Source: Dipylidium caninum (lineage: Eukaryota; Platyhelminthes; Cestoda; Cyclophyllidea; Dipylidiidae). Taken from it: a stretch of DNA of 64,000 bases. Every line of letters starts with the position of its first letter. Within the stretch, counting starts at the first letter, position 1. Shown one piece after another: positions 49,801-62,700 of the stretch. Below the pieces are notes generated by a model. It had not been told where the DNA came from. It ran no database searches and was given only the letters and a program-made list of their open reading frames with translations. The stretch is taken from the NCBI GenBank assembly GCA_017562135.1, contig QEYB01000406.1, forward strand, positions 558,001 through 622,000, given 5' to 3'. A program made the translations under genes and the position numbers.

Positions 49801-52800
49801 CTTCGGTCTCAGCTAGTGCCTCCTCGCGACGGCGACGTTCCTCCTCCTTGTCCAAATCCTAAAAGTTCAAACACCACAAAATATGAAGCCATTAATTTGG
49901 AAAGAGCCAAGAAATCTATGGGCGCTCCAATTACAAAATAATAATGATTATTTATGACTGAAAAGTTCACAATTTAGGAACTGTAGTATTAGGATATAGT
50001 AAGTTCGATGAAAGGGTCCATGCCATAGTAGCTGTCGAAACAGTTGTAGCAAAACTATGACGCAGAGGACAGTGATAACTATAAAATTGCAATACTGGAG
50101 AACACAGTTAATAAGAGAGAACAGCTTGATGAGCCAAAATCCGATGACTGTGCTGAACTATGGAGGAAATGATAAGGCAATCCAGAATTAGATATGGGCA
50201 AAAAAGGCATAGTTCCGGCTCATCAGCTTTACTTGCACAAGTTTGCTGTCCAAGAGAAATTAAAGTTGATCTTGTGAATTAAGTCATGGCTGTTGGAGCC
50301 GGTAAAACCAGGCTCCTGTTATCTAAATACCCCACACTGTTAAAGTCAATTTGTAATAAGAACAAAACTACCAAAGTGGACCTAAATACACTACGAGACT
50401 CACGCGAAGAAAAATACCAATTCAATTCTAGATCGAAAATCCCGATTAATAAAAATTAGCGAATTGAAAAAGTATTGCGGAAGTCGATTCAACTGACCTG
50501 TAAAATCTCCTCTAAAGTGTTTGGCCAAAAATCTCCCTCAAAATAGGGAATTTCTGTGGGGGACACCAGATGGTGATCAATGGCATCCTTCAATATGTCT
50601 TTGAAATCAGCCACGATACCCTCGATCATAGCCTTTTGGAGCATTCTTTTGTACCAATCTTGAAGGCGTTTGGCCTTAGGAATCCTTTGTTCAGGCGGAT
50701 GCATATGAAATATATAGTCGTCGCCTTCAGCTGGGGGACAAGCCCAAATATGGGCCATCGTGTAGCCTAGTTGCTTTGCGTAATGTAAGTAACCAACAAG
50801 AATCTCATGATAAACATCAGTCCGATACTGCTTTGGGCGGAAGTAAAAAACAGAGTCTAAATAAGCCACATAAACACGTCTTCGATTTGGCTGAGGCGAT
50901 TCAGAACCATATTCTTGAATATACAAGCCAAAAAAACAAACATCTTGACCATCGATTTCTTGAAATGCGAAGATGGCTTTCAAGCGATAAGGGAAGCTCT
51001 CAGACAATTCTCCACTCTCCGTAAAACGTCCCCGCATCAGCGGTTTCACTTCAACCAATTTATCTGAACTGGCGAGGACGCGAATCGTCACCTCCCCCGT
51101 ACCAACCTCCTTCTTCTTCAAGAAGTCGTTGACTCGACGTTCCAGAAAATTGCTCAACTTATTAGTAGGTAGGTTCTTAGCTGTAAAACGATTTTCTTTT
51201 CGTCTAAGCCCACGCTCTCGCAAACAACCGGGGCAAACGAACCCCGTTGGCCAAATCTCGTCCATATGGAGGGCACAAACTTTGTGCCAACGTCGGCCGC
51301 ATTCCTTGCAATGAACATCCGTCTCCTCTATAGTCACATTATTCTTTCTCCGTTCAAAAACTCCTTCCTGATGGGACTAAAAAAGGACCTAGAGCCAAAC
51401 ATGCAACGTACACTGGCGTTTGATTGGCTTCGTCCGCAAGCATTATTTCATCCCCTGCCTCGTTGAAACATTTTTCACATTGATAATATGTATCACAGAT
51501 AAGTACCCTTTTATCACTGGAGAGCGATCATAAGTGGTACTGACAACTTACGTGTTGGTGTACATATAGTAATGGGCATCTTTACCAATAGTACACACAT
51601 TAGCAGAGCTACAATAAAGAATTTGTTGATATGAATACTCATGTCCACAACAAAATCCCATTGCTTGCATAACTTGATCCACTTGACTCTCAAACAATTC
51701 AGACAGCTATGAATAGTCAGTAAGAAAATATTTCCCTCACCTTCGTACACATTTTGTAAACCTTAGAATTCTTCTTATTGTACAACCAAGCATTATTAAA
51801 CATCAGACGGAAATGATTTAACACTTCCCATGGGTCCTTATAAATACCATCCTCCAGATTATTCCGAATTGTGGTTAGATCCATGGGATGTTTAATAACT
51901 TCCGGGTAATCCGGTATATTCAAGGCAACCGGATCTACGGGATCACGAAACCACTCAGCATTTTTGTCGGCGTACACCTCTTCATGAAGACGGAGAAAGT
52001 GTCTCAATAGTTCTTCACGTGACCATTTTTTCCATTTAGACTCATCAACCTTGGTCGTATCGGCAACATTTACTGAACTCAAAGCACTGTTAGCAGGAAT
52101 AGTCCCAACGGCTTGAATGGGGTACTCCGGCTTGGTTTGGATTTTTTTAACATCATTTGTTGAGGAATTTGACTGATTGGAATCGCCAGTAAACGGCTTC
52201 ACATCCTCTTCATTTTTAAATCCACCAATGGTATCCCTAGAATCCGGTTCATGTTTAAACTCAGAATTCGCATTAGCCGTGCTTGGATGATATTCAGTAG
52301 GCATGGGAACCCTATTCTGCAATGTCGTACGAGGTTCCACGGAATTCATAGACTGATTAGATGCACTATTGGCATTCCCAGCTGAATCAGGAGGAAGCGA
52401 AGTAGAACTATTTCCAGAGGCAGTGGCACTTTTCCTTCGACGCCGAGCTTCCTCCAACTCCTTATATATCTTATAACACCTTTCCGAGAGCAGTTGAAAG
52501 TACTCCGTCCTATCCTTCGCTGTAGTATACATCGCATTCTCAACTTTCTTCGCATATTCGATTAGATTGGCCATTCTTGGATCACTGTAAGCTGCAGGAT
52601 CGGGCTGTGGCAAAATATATTTGACTCTAAAAACATCGATAAGGAAAATAACAACTTACATTCTACGAACAACATGGTCCCGATGCTCCATATTTACGCC
52701 AGCTCGCCAGTCCGACTGCTCAGTGCTTTCGCTTCCGCTCTGAGAAGGGGTAGTTGAGACGCTTGAATTAGGAACCGACTGGGCGTAGGCTCCACTAATC

Positions 52801-53783
52801 CTGACCTGAGATGTCGAAGTGGCGGCGGCTGCCGGAGGAGGCCTTCTTACACTTTGAGGTGCAGGAGAGCGAAGCACAGAAGCTGGTTGGGCAGGGGAGA
52901 CGCCATTCATTTCATTTGGTTGTGAGGTGGTGGAAACAACCTGACCAGGCTGCCGCTGAGGAACCGTCCTCTGTTGATGTGCTCGCTTTAAAGGTCCGCA
53001 TACTGGGCATTCCCTACTACTACAGTTTTTCCAATGCGAAATAATCTGTCGTGAGGAAGCACAATGTGGCTTTCGACAATTCTTTCCTTCAGTACAATTC
53101 TTCATGTGCTGAAGAACATTCCGCATGGTACGACAGTGAGGAGTGGTGCAGGGTGTGGACTGAGTCTGCTCCTGCCGACAACTTTGAGCGTGCAGCAATA
53201 AAAGAAGCTGTTGTTGGATAAGTTGGCGTTTTTCGAGGTCAGTTGCTGAGGAGGACGATCCGGGGGTTTGGGAGTTCTGAGTAGTTGAATTCGTCATTGG
53301 AGTAGGATAAGTTGAACCGCTAAAACGTGATGTTGCACCGGGGGCACCTGGGAGATTCGCGTGCGGTACATAAGCGGTTGACACGGTTCCCTGACCGGAT
53401 GGGGCAACAGAGGCACCTACGCCGTAAAAGTCCTGGACGGTCTGTTTACTTGATTCGGAATACGTGCTCAAGCTTTGTGAAGACTGCGCTGTCATATAAG
53501 TAGGACCCTGGCCAGGAGCGAGTCGAGGACTTAAAGCAGAACCAGGAACTACAACTGCACCCGGACCGTCAGTGGAACAACGGGTCGAATCCGAGCTCTG
53601 GACAGGCAAAACGTGCTGCGAGGACTGTGAATTATTTCCGCTGAATTGCTGTTGAAGGTGTGGGCGGTCACCGGAGTTGGGATAGCTTGGATTCAGTGTT
53701 GTTAAGGAATTCGAGTGGCTAAAATTATTGTTCTGAAAATTCAAGGTTCCATGAGAGAGATCCGGATGTGGTTCCTTCTCCAT
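46801..53783 (-). CDS. CREBBP: CBP/p300-type histone acetyltransferase, 7 coding exons
   Basis: CBP/p300 is a nuclear KAT3 coactivator acetylating histones and activators. Coding exons in transcript order: 52660-53783, 51741-52626, 51552-51706, 51414-51507, 50498-51376, 48314-49858, 46801-47796 (1892 aa). Domains: TAZ1 about 182-270 ([14 protein letters not shown]), KIX 357-440, bromodomain 573-690 ([11 protein letters not shown]), PHD/Zn-finger to about 805 ([13 protein letters not shown]), HAT about 812-1200, ZZ 1207-1250 ([14 protein letters not shown]), TAZ2 1276-1365, NCBD-like 1535-1590 split by the last intron, then a Q/P-rich tail. HAT residues matching p300 Asp1399, Trp1436 and Tyr1467 are Asp927, Trp964 and Tyr995. 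A Lys-rich stretch (1086-1110) sits where the autoinhibitory loop lies. Introns 1-4 are 33, 34, 44 and 37 nt. The N-terminal part before TAZ1 is short versus vertebrates. An acceptor lies 7 nt before the ATG. Confidence 0.95.
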
Positions 53784-56700
53784 TAAACTGCTAAAAGAGA
53801 CGAGGTAGTGCGAACCAAATAGGGCAAAATAACGAGGGTGAAGCACAAATTCTGATGCAAATGTCTTAAAGATAACAAAGAATCACGAAAGTACGATTGT
53901 CTACGCACCATATTGCACGTAATGAACCATGAAAATCTAACTCGTACGCAGAAACGTGCCAAATATTAAACACCAGATCCCAACGAACAGTGACATCGAA
54001 CAGATAAGTAGAAAGGATTTTCTACAATAATAACAGCTTACATAATACACAAGCTTCATCTATTTGCATAGATCACTTCTTATATTTCCCTACAAAATTA
54101 CAATTTTCCAGACAAATATGGCTTCCACTGAGCAAAACGATAGCTACCCTGATTGGTCACAGACTTGCTAATTTCATATATTAAATAATTCATACTCATT
54201 CAAACAAACTATTGAATAGCCCTTTAAACCGCTGTTTTCGTCAAAAGAAAAGCATTTTGGCAACTTAATGTATTGACTTGTAATAATCCGGGGGAAATGT
54301 TGTGTACAACATTAATTCTTAATTTGGAAAGCATCAGAGTCATTCTGCCTTTTCGTGTACAGAAAACAGAAATAAAAATTAACAATATACTTTGAGAGAA
54401 TTCGAAATATCTTTGCAGCGATAGCATTAGTGGGCGCTCCTGCCGCATAATTACGTTGTTTCTCTGACAGCCGCAAACTATCAATACGGACAGTCAATTT
54501 TCCTACTGGAATGCACATGTTATGTAAAGATTGCAACATTCCAGGCGTTGCGAGAAAGAAATCGAGAATTGTTTCACTTTGAAAATGGCAAATCGTTCAC
54601 GGGCGTAATTCAGTATGAAAAAATAACTTTTAAATCCTCCATTTAAGCAGAGAGAAGGAGGGTGGAGGGCGTGGACTTTTTTCCAACTTAAGATAATCTA
54701 CGTGAAGATATTTTCACTCAATGGCGGGGGATTGTGAGCTGCAAACAACCTGCATCATGGAAATTTTTTGTAATCGTCGAGCTCCACTTCCACGTTTTAG
54801 ATTGGGGAACTAATTGGGTCGAATACCTTTGAGAGCATATACTCAAAAAAATTACAAATTAAAAGAGGATTAGATTCATCACTCTTAGGTCAACGATTAT
54901 ATGGGCAACCAGGGCTGACCAATTTCCATTGAACTTGAATGTTTTACCCTATTCGTTGAGGTAGCAGCCGAAAGTCCAAGTAGAGAATATTAGGCTTTTA
55001 TGGATGCGTCTATTGTTCGTCTCTAACAGTATCTTATCTACGTTGAACAGTTCGCAACTCACTTCTCAGTCTTGCTGTGTACTGCTATTAGCCGCTCAGC
55101 CGCGTTCCCTCTGACATGCCAAGAGTGCTTCTGCATCCCCGCAGCCGGCCCAGTAGTGCGAGTTAAAGGAATCACTTTGAATACTTTGCCAGGATAAATT
55201 GTCATCGCGCCTTTAATCTTACAAAAGACGGTCTTTACCGTTGAGCAACAAGTATTTGTCAATTGACTGTCGTTCAAGAGAAGACGAATTGGGAATATAT
55301 AAATAGGACCTATTTCTATGTGTACATGGCTTCCACCTTCCGCCGTCAACGAAATGTCCTTCCTAATGTCGTCATAATGATTACCTCCAATGTATTTCCA
55401 CGATTTGTATACAACACATCTACTGGTGCAATTTACTATTAGTATAGGGTAAATTCGGAAAGCTTGTCCACTTCATCTTAACACCATTCAATTACATTAG
55501 CACTCGGGTAGAAGTGACTTCACGTAAACCTAGTTCGAATGTGGTATCATGCACAAGTAAGAGGTACATTGCCTTTGACAACATACTGAATAAGATCGAC
55601 TAATAGGAAGGCGAAAGAAAAATAAATTAGGGCGGCGGAAGAAAAATGTTGTCGTTGAGAAAGAGATCACTGCTCTTTCGTCTAGCCTTCAGACTGTTTT
55701 CAGGTGCCATCTTCGATTCTCTTCTCCAACTCCTACCCCATGATGGCGGTCAAGAAAGACCACTCACCAGAAGTAAGAAAGCTGTTGCAGTGAATAAAGG
55801 CAAGAACAAGTTTATTGTGGAGATCGCAGACTTACTCGTGAGGGCTACAACTTTTTAGAGTCATTGATAGAGGACATGACTTTTGGAGCGATCCTCCTCA
55901 CTTTCGGCCATTCTAAGCTGATAATTATCTTCAGTGAAACGAGATGTTGGTAAACGTGACACCACCTCCGAACTTCGTTGAATTAAAAGACGGAAGTGAG
56001 GAAGGAAACGGCTTTGTCGTTAAATTAAATCTATCTACACTTACTCTCGAAATCTATCGAGACACATAGAACCGCATGGTTCCATAATGGCAGTGGACAT
56101 TCACCTCGAAGGAGAAGTCGCAGAAGAATTTATTGGCTATAGACTCTGGAACAGCTGGCAGGGTCGTGCATTTCACACAAGTAAGAAGGTACGTGCTAGT
56201 GGTTACGTAAGAATTACAAAAGGCCACGGCGTAGGCGTAGACCGGCAACTGAGGCCAAGTAATTTAGCCTTCCAGGAAAGAACATTAAGTAGTCACTCCT
56301 CCATTCCATTTCATCGTGTTGGCAGCAGACCTCAAGTGATAACTCCCACCACGTGATATGCATACAATCACCTCTCAATGCATCGGAGATCATCGAATTG
56401 CTTGAGGAAACTTGAATCTCTACCATCAGCATTTGAAACTACAGCCCCCATATCTGTAGGACCACGTCGTGAAAAACGAGTCCCTCCGGAAGTCTCGGAA
56501 CACTACTTGGACGAACGTGGAGTTGGGGACGAGTCAACATCACAATCTTATCTACTTTGATTGCCTCATCTTCGAGGTGAATTTGAATGTCAGATGCAAC
56601 CCAAATGTTTTTCACGACTAAAGGTTCATAAACTTATAATTAAATGGTAATGTGGACGTCGGCTTTGAGCGATTGCGGAGTTAAACCTCTGTACACCAAT

Positions 56701-59700
56701 AGCCAATGCACCATCGACTGCTCTTGAAACTTGGCAGCCCTGCTTAATCTTTCTTAATATTGTTTCAGGCAAACGCCATCAGGGGAAGCCTTTGACATAT
56801 GAAGCCACCACACAGGTTTTAAACTACTCTACCAAGTCGTAACATCAAAGATTGTCAAAGACACTGGCTTGACCTCGTCTTACCAAAACCAAAGTGCCAT
56901 CTTCGGGGCAAAACAAACTTATAATTGGATATTGTGACCGAGTATATGTGTTTAAAAGTTGGGACATTATAAGTGAAGATGGGGTCACCGATGATGGCAG
57001 TGAGCAAAAAGAGTGAAATATGTGTCAGCTTAGCGATGTGGCACTGGGACTGTACGTAGACTAACACACAGATTAATGACATCGGGCGAACTTGAGACGA
57101 AGATTTTTCTCCGAGGTAATCCATTTCTCTTCCTGACGTCTCGTCTCCATCATCTTCTTGGGTTTAGAATAATAGAATACTTCTGGTCACACCGTAGAAG
57201 GTTACAATCAGTGTGTCTAATTTATAAGGGGTTTCAGTATAACAGGAGGTACACAAGACATCTGTCCTCTCTTCGATCATGCACTTCGTCACTGAGTTGA
57301 GTGTCCACGCTGCCGAAATTGCTAGCATGAATTTTCCTTTTGTTCCGCTGCGACCAGATAGATGGTTCACTAAGCCTCATTCGCGTATCTATTCATGGAG
57401 TTTCGATGATTACTGCGCTCCGATCTAGAATTTCTCAACCCATATCACACAGGGTTGGTGGTCGGCATAACTGCAACAAAGAAAGGTCTCAAAGACGGCG
57501 AGAAATTCGCCTATCTCCTCCCAAGTACTCTCTGGTCACCACAAATCTTTGTCTGCCTATTATGTAACATCATGAGACATCGATATCAATATTGTCGAGT
57601 TGCATCCAACGAAAACATTCACCACATATCAAATGGGATGCCTCAAAGCGAGTGGATGAGTCAAAATAGATGTTGATTTGAGAATAAATACCAGGCTTCC
57701 ATGAGTGACATTTACTTTTACTTGACATTTCAAACGGACAGAGTCTTGGCAGAACGTACCCCAAACTAGCAGTTTGGTTACACTAGATCTCCGCAATCTC
57801 AGTGTCTTCAAAGAGTTATTGTCATAAGGGATACTCAAGCAAACATCACCGTCAGTTAATCGGGGCGTAGGCACAATTTCTCCAAAAGTGTTTTCGTTAT
57901 CGCCTTGCTCAAGTAATACGTCTGCTGCGGTCTCGATAGCTTGAGCACCGCCAGCATTCGTAAGATACGTCAGCCAGAGGCTATAGCGGCGACAAGGTGG
58001 TTCGCCTCCCAACCTGACATCTACATTCCTCACTGGGGCAAGGCTACCTCTCATTGCCAGTATTTCATCTACCCTCGATCGCAGAAGCTCAAAGCTTATT
58101 TCCTGCATCTTAGTTAGTAAATTCCTTTCCAGAAGAAGACGCGTTAACGCGTGACTTGCCATAGCAGGCCACGTGTAGGAAATACAGGGCTATGGAATGG
58201 ATGGATGTCGCAGGCGGGCAGGTCGCTACTCGCACGTTCTACTTCCTTCCCTCAATTAAGTAGCCTTAATGCACTCGATCGGCACAAAGCACCGTTAGGA
58301 TGACGGTGGTCGAGTGATCGAGGAAATGCGGTTGATATGATCTCCTCAAAGACGACAAGAGCAACACAAATGAACTGACACTGGGGAGTAGACTGGGTAA
58401 AGTGGACCGAAACCAGGAAGCCTTTGTACACACTCATCCACTCATTAAAAGGCCTCTTCCAGTGTATTTACACAGGACACCTCATCATTGATTGGGAGAA
58501 AGTTATTCCGAGTGGTGTTTCCATCACCAGTATTGTGTCCCGCTGCTCCCACACCATCAAAACTGTTAAAAATTAATTTGGAAAAAATTTTCATCACGCA
58601 TGAAGGTAGTAACACATCCAACCAGAAAGCATCTCATTCAACACACTTGAACCATCATAAATCCACTGCTTGGTAAAGCAACAGATAAGAAGATGGCCTC
58701 CACCCACATGGTAACCCGGCTTCGGTCCCGCACAGCAACAAAGGAGTGACCAGAGGAATGGGTGGGATAAACCATTCTCGTTGATTAGTTCAAACAAGTT
58801 GTGGAGATAATTGAAGTTCCCAGTACAAACTGACGTTTATTTGAAAGTCAGGTGCGATGCAAATGCATGGAATAAAGCACAGTTCGGTCATCTTGTATAG
58901 TTCCTCTCGGTTACTCCGCTGCCCATCTTCTGCCTTTATTCTTCCTCCCTCCCCCTTTTGCCTGCCTGTTTCGACAAACGCGAATATTCGCATCACAATT
59001 CTCATTCAAACTCGCAATAGTCTCTGAATTTCCTTAATTCACGTAAAACACTTACATATTTATCGAGGCTCCGGTGTAATAAGGCGATCATAATGGTGGC
59101 CTTAGGGTAAAATGACCAAGGATTACAACATAAACTCTTCTCAATGCCTCGTAGCCTGTGCAACTTCTAATACATGGGCTATTAAGATTTGAAGATTGCC
59201 AGAATTTGGCTGTATAGCAACCAGATTCAACTTTCTCTCTGGCAACTCCCATAACCACTGGCCACACCACTAGACCACCAGCACCCCTCCCATGTTCCGC
59301 ACTCGTACATTCACCCTCCAGACTCTACTTTTATTTTTAGCGGTATCCCTCTCCTAACCATATCCACATTTAAATAACAATGACAATGGACTATTCGAAG
59401 TCATCTTGCCTCCATCGACAAATATTCACACGACATTCGACCAGATTATTGTAGCCCGAGAGTGACATCCTTCCCACATATGAGGAAGATCAGCCGGGAT
59501 GAAAAACGCATAACCTCATCTACCAACCTTTGGCGTACTAAGGGAGCACAGAGAGCAACAAATTGTGGAAGGAGGATTTGAACACTTCCATAATTCAACC
59601 TAAACACGTACGAGTTAACGCATCGCTCGGCCTTTGCATATGAATCCACTTCTCCATCCCTTTTGTTGACTTATTTTTCTAAAACTTGACGTGACGCACG

Positions 59701-62700
59701 ACCACGGTGACAAAGGGCGCTTTACCGCCTGTACCTCTACCTCGAATGGCGTAGCCGCACAGTCTCTGTCACCTGCTCACATTTAAACGCCTACGCTTAG
59801 CCAGTCCGCCATATGGTCTTAACTAGCTGCGTAGGCGGGCGCTCATTTACCCAAAAATGCTATATGACAGCTTGTCAGTCTGACATTACAATCGAGTTGT
59901 GAGTAGCGAAGGGAGACGTGTGAAGGCTTGACTTGATCGGGGCGAGTTCACCAAAATGATAAACTTCAGCTTCACATTCGCTCGCAATTTCTCCTTATCT
60001 ACGACCGAACTGTCACAGATGGAATGCCTTCTCCACTCCTCATCTCTTGACACAGAATTTCAGTTTGGAAAAAAAAGCGGATAGGCGAAGTTGGTTAACA
60101 GTTGCCATAACCTTAGTCACGCAGACCACCTCGGGGTAACTGAACCATTTTGCTCCTCCCAGGTGTACTCAGCTCCACACACACTTCAGCTTTGGTCGTG
60201 AAGTGGAAGACCTCGGGTGTGCGCGATAACAAAATACTCAACCATCATCCAAGAATCAAATCACAATATCCATTACCGAGTGAGTACTCCTCAACAAGTT
60301 CACATTACCCTTAACACAGGTGATGTGTTAATTCGGAACTCATCGGGCACAAATTGTTACAACATAAATGTTAGACGCGTTCATGGAATCACATTTGGAG
60401 ACTTACCAAAAGGGACTGCGATGAGCATGTGACAACATTTTCCACCTATCTTTGTGGAGCAAAAGCCCTTATCAACACATTCTACGAGTAGAGACCTTGC
60501 TAGAACAAAGATTTCCGTTCTGTCTGCGGGGGCACAGAACAAACACGAAAACCATCCATAAAACGTCCATGCACACATCAGGCGATGTACTAAGGAGATC
60601 GACTGATCATGAGATGACGTAACTATGTTAGAATTTTTGTTCGTCCTACTGCCTACGTTATGTCAAATAGTTCTGTCAATACTTCCCATCGAGCATGAAG
60701 TTCTTTGAATATCTTCTCCTCCATGACTCCCTCCAAAATCAAAGACATGTTTCTACGTTCCCCACGTCTACCCTTTCAGCACGTTGGCGGTTTTGTGATT
60801 GGGGACTAAATGTTTGTGTAACTAGTTGAATGGACTAATTCTTGTGTGGATACCGCACGAGATGAGACAAGCACATGTGAAACAAGTAGACCGATGGTCG
60901 GCTCCCGTGGCCATATCTGCACTTCTCACATTACAGCAACAACCTCCCTCACCGAGATCTGTGACCCACACGACGAGAGGTTGTCTTCTATGCCAGGTAC
61001 ACCAGTGACATTATGCTCCACCTTCCGTTGTCTGCCCTTATCACAGTCATCAAAGCATTTCACTCGAAAGTAACTGCTTGTCGCCTCACTCGTCGGGCAA
61101 CTCTGTCTCACAGCGCAGTCTTTTTTTGCCAGCGTTGGTCATCTACTCTCACCCATTCATATGCAGCTCAACTCCACTGCCTCATTTCTGCTACCTGTAC
61201 TCTTGGCGTCATCGCCAGTCAAATGTGAGAACAAGGGACAAGACGAGTGCACAAGAATGAAGGGGAATGCTTCAGGCAAGTAGGAAAGAAGATGTGGACT
61301 ACATAGCCAGAACGTCGCAGTATCGCCTGCCTGCGTCCGCCCCTTTCACTCGCTCATCTGTTCTGAGAACATGTCAATGAGTTCAACAAACGACAGGTTT
61401 CTTCGCACGCTCTACACACCTCCATCATTAGGACGCTCAATCAACCAGTGTGGCACATCACACGGACGCAGCATCGTCGGTTCAAGTTTGTGAATACCCA
61501 ACAACGACTTAGAAGATTTCAGGCATCCGAAAGCGAGTTATTCCCATGTGCTTGAAAGAAGCACTCCTAACTTCAGGGTTTATGACAGTGCACAGTTACA
61601 GTATTAGACGCAATTGACCTCAAATAATGACACAATGTTAGATCAAAATCCAGCAACTAATGCTGGACGAATTTTCAGAATGGGCTGGAACCTCTTTGTA
61701 CCTAGGCGAAGTGAGGATGACTCCGGAAGGATCAATTGGGCTCTTCTCGCATCCCTACACGCCAGTTGCATTCGGCAGTTTTTCTGCACGTCTACCAGTC
61801 AGCCACGTGGGGACTGCACTGCCTCATCCTCGGCCGATGCGTTTGTGCGGCTGTTGCACTGCAAATCAACCTCAAGTAAATTCAATAGCGAGTCTTACCT
61901 TACCTCGTGCGGGGAAAGAGCCTCCAAGCTTTCCAACTAAGCGGATGAGGTGCGCGTTGCAATAGCCATTGGGCCTGCCTGAGTCCTTTTCGAGGTCTAA
62001 AGCATGCAGATAAGTGGACAGAAGCCCATCGGTCCCTTCAGCAGGGAAGGTCTTAACTTTAATAAAGTCATGTGATCGGAGTGAAGACATCTTTTGTGCA
62101 AGTCGTGCACTTGAATGCTTACATCCCACACTTGACGAGAGAGGGCGTTTCTTCCACCCAGACATGGTAACAAAGACAATGCGCAACTAAGCTTTTGGCG
62201 AGCCGGTCGGCCCTGGTCGTAACTGTGCGCATGGTTGCAGAACGTGCCAACGGTTGAGAGGGAAAGGCCGACGTTGACAACAATGGGCATGTTGGAGCAA
62301 GTCAGCGGTGTGAGGGAATGAATTGCGAGAGTTACAGCGGGGAGAAGAATCATTCTTTGTCCCATTGGCAATGACCGAATGTGGCTTTACGCACGTATTG
62401 TTCTGCGCTGCACGGGGAGAGATGGCGAGATTGGCGAGCAGGCGATCTGTCGTTTCTCCGCTCCGCACATCGCCCATTGGCTCCCCTCTACATCATCCTT
62501 CGCATTGCGTCGGGTCGACAGAATTTTTGAAATGGTCTAAATCAGCAATAAGAAGAACAGATCCAACATCTGCACCGATAACTTCAGAATTAATGAAAGG
62601 ATTGGTCCTGTCCTATTGGTGTGGTCGAGTCCTGCTAGACGTGGTGATGATATCCAAGTAACCGGGTGCCTATTTACGGCATTAACTACGAATGAACTCG

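Noticed and set aside
61614..61965. Two overlapping plus-strand frames of 108 and 101 codons
   Set aside because: They occupy the same DNA in different frames, neither has recognisable motifs, and both are within chance length.
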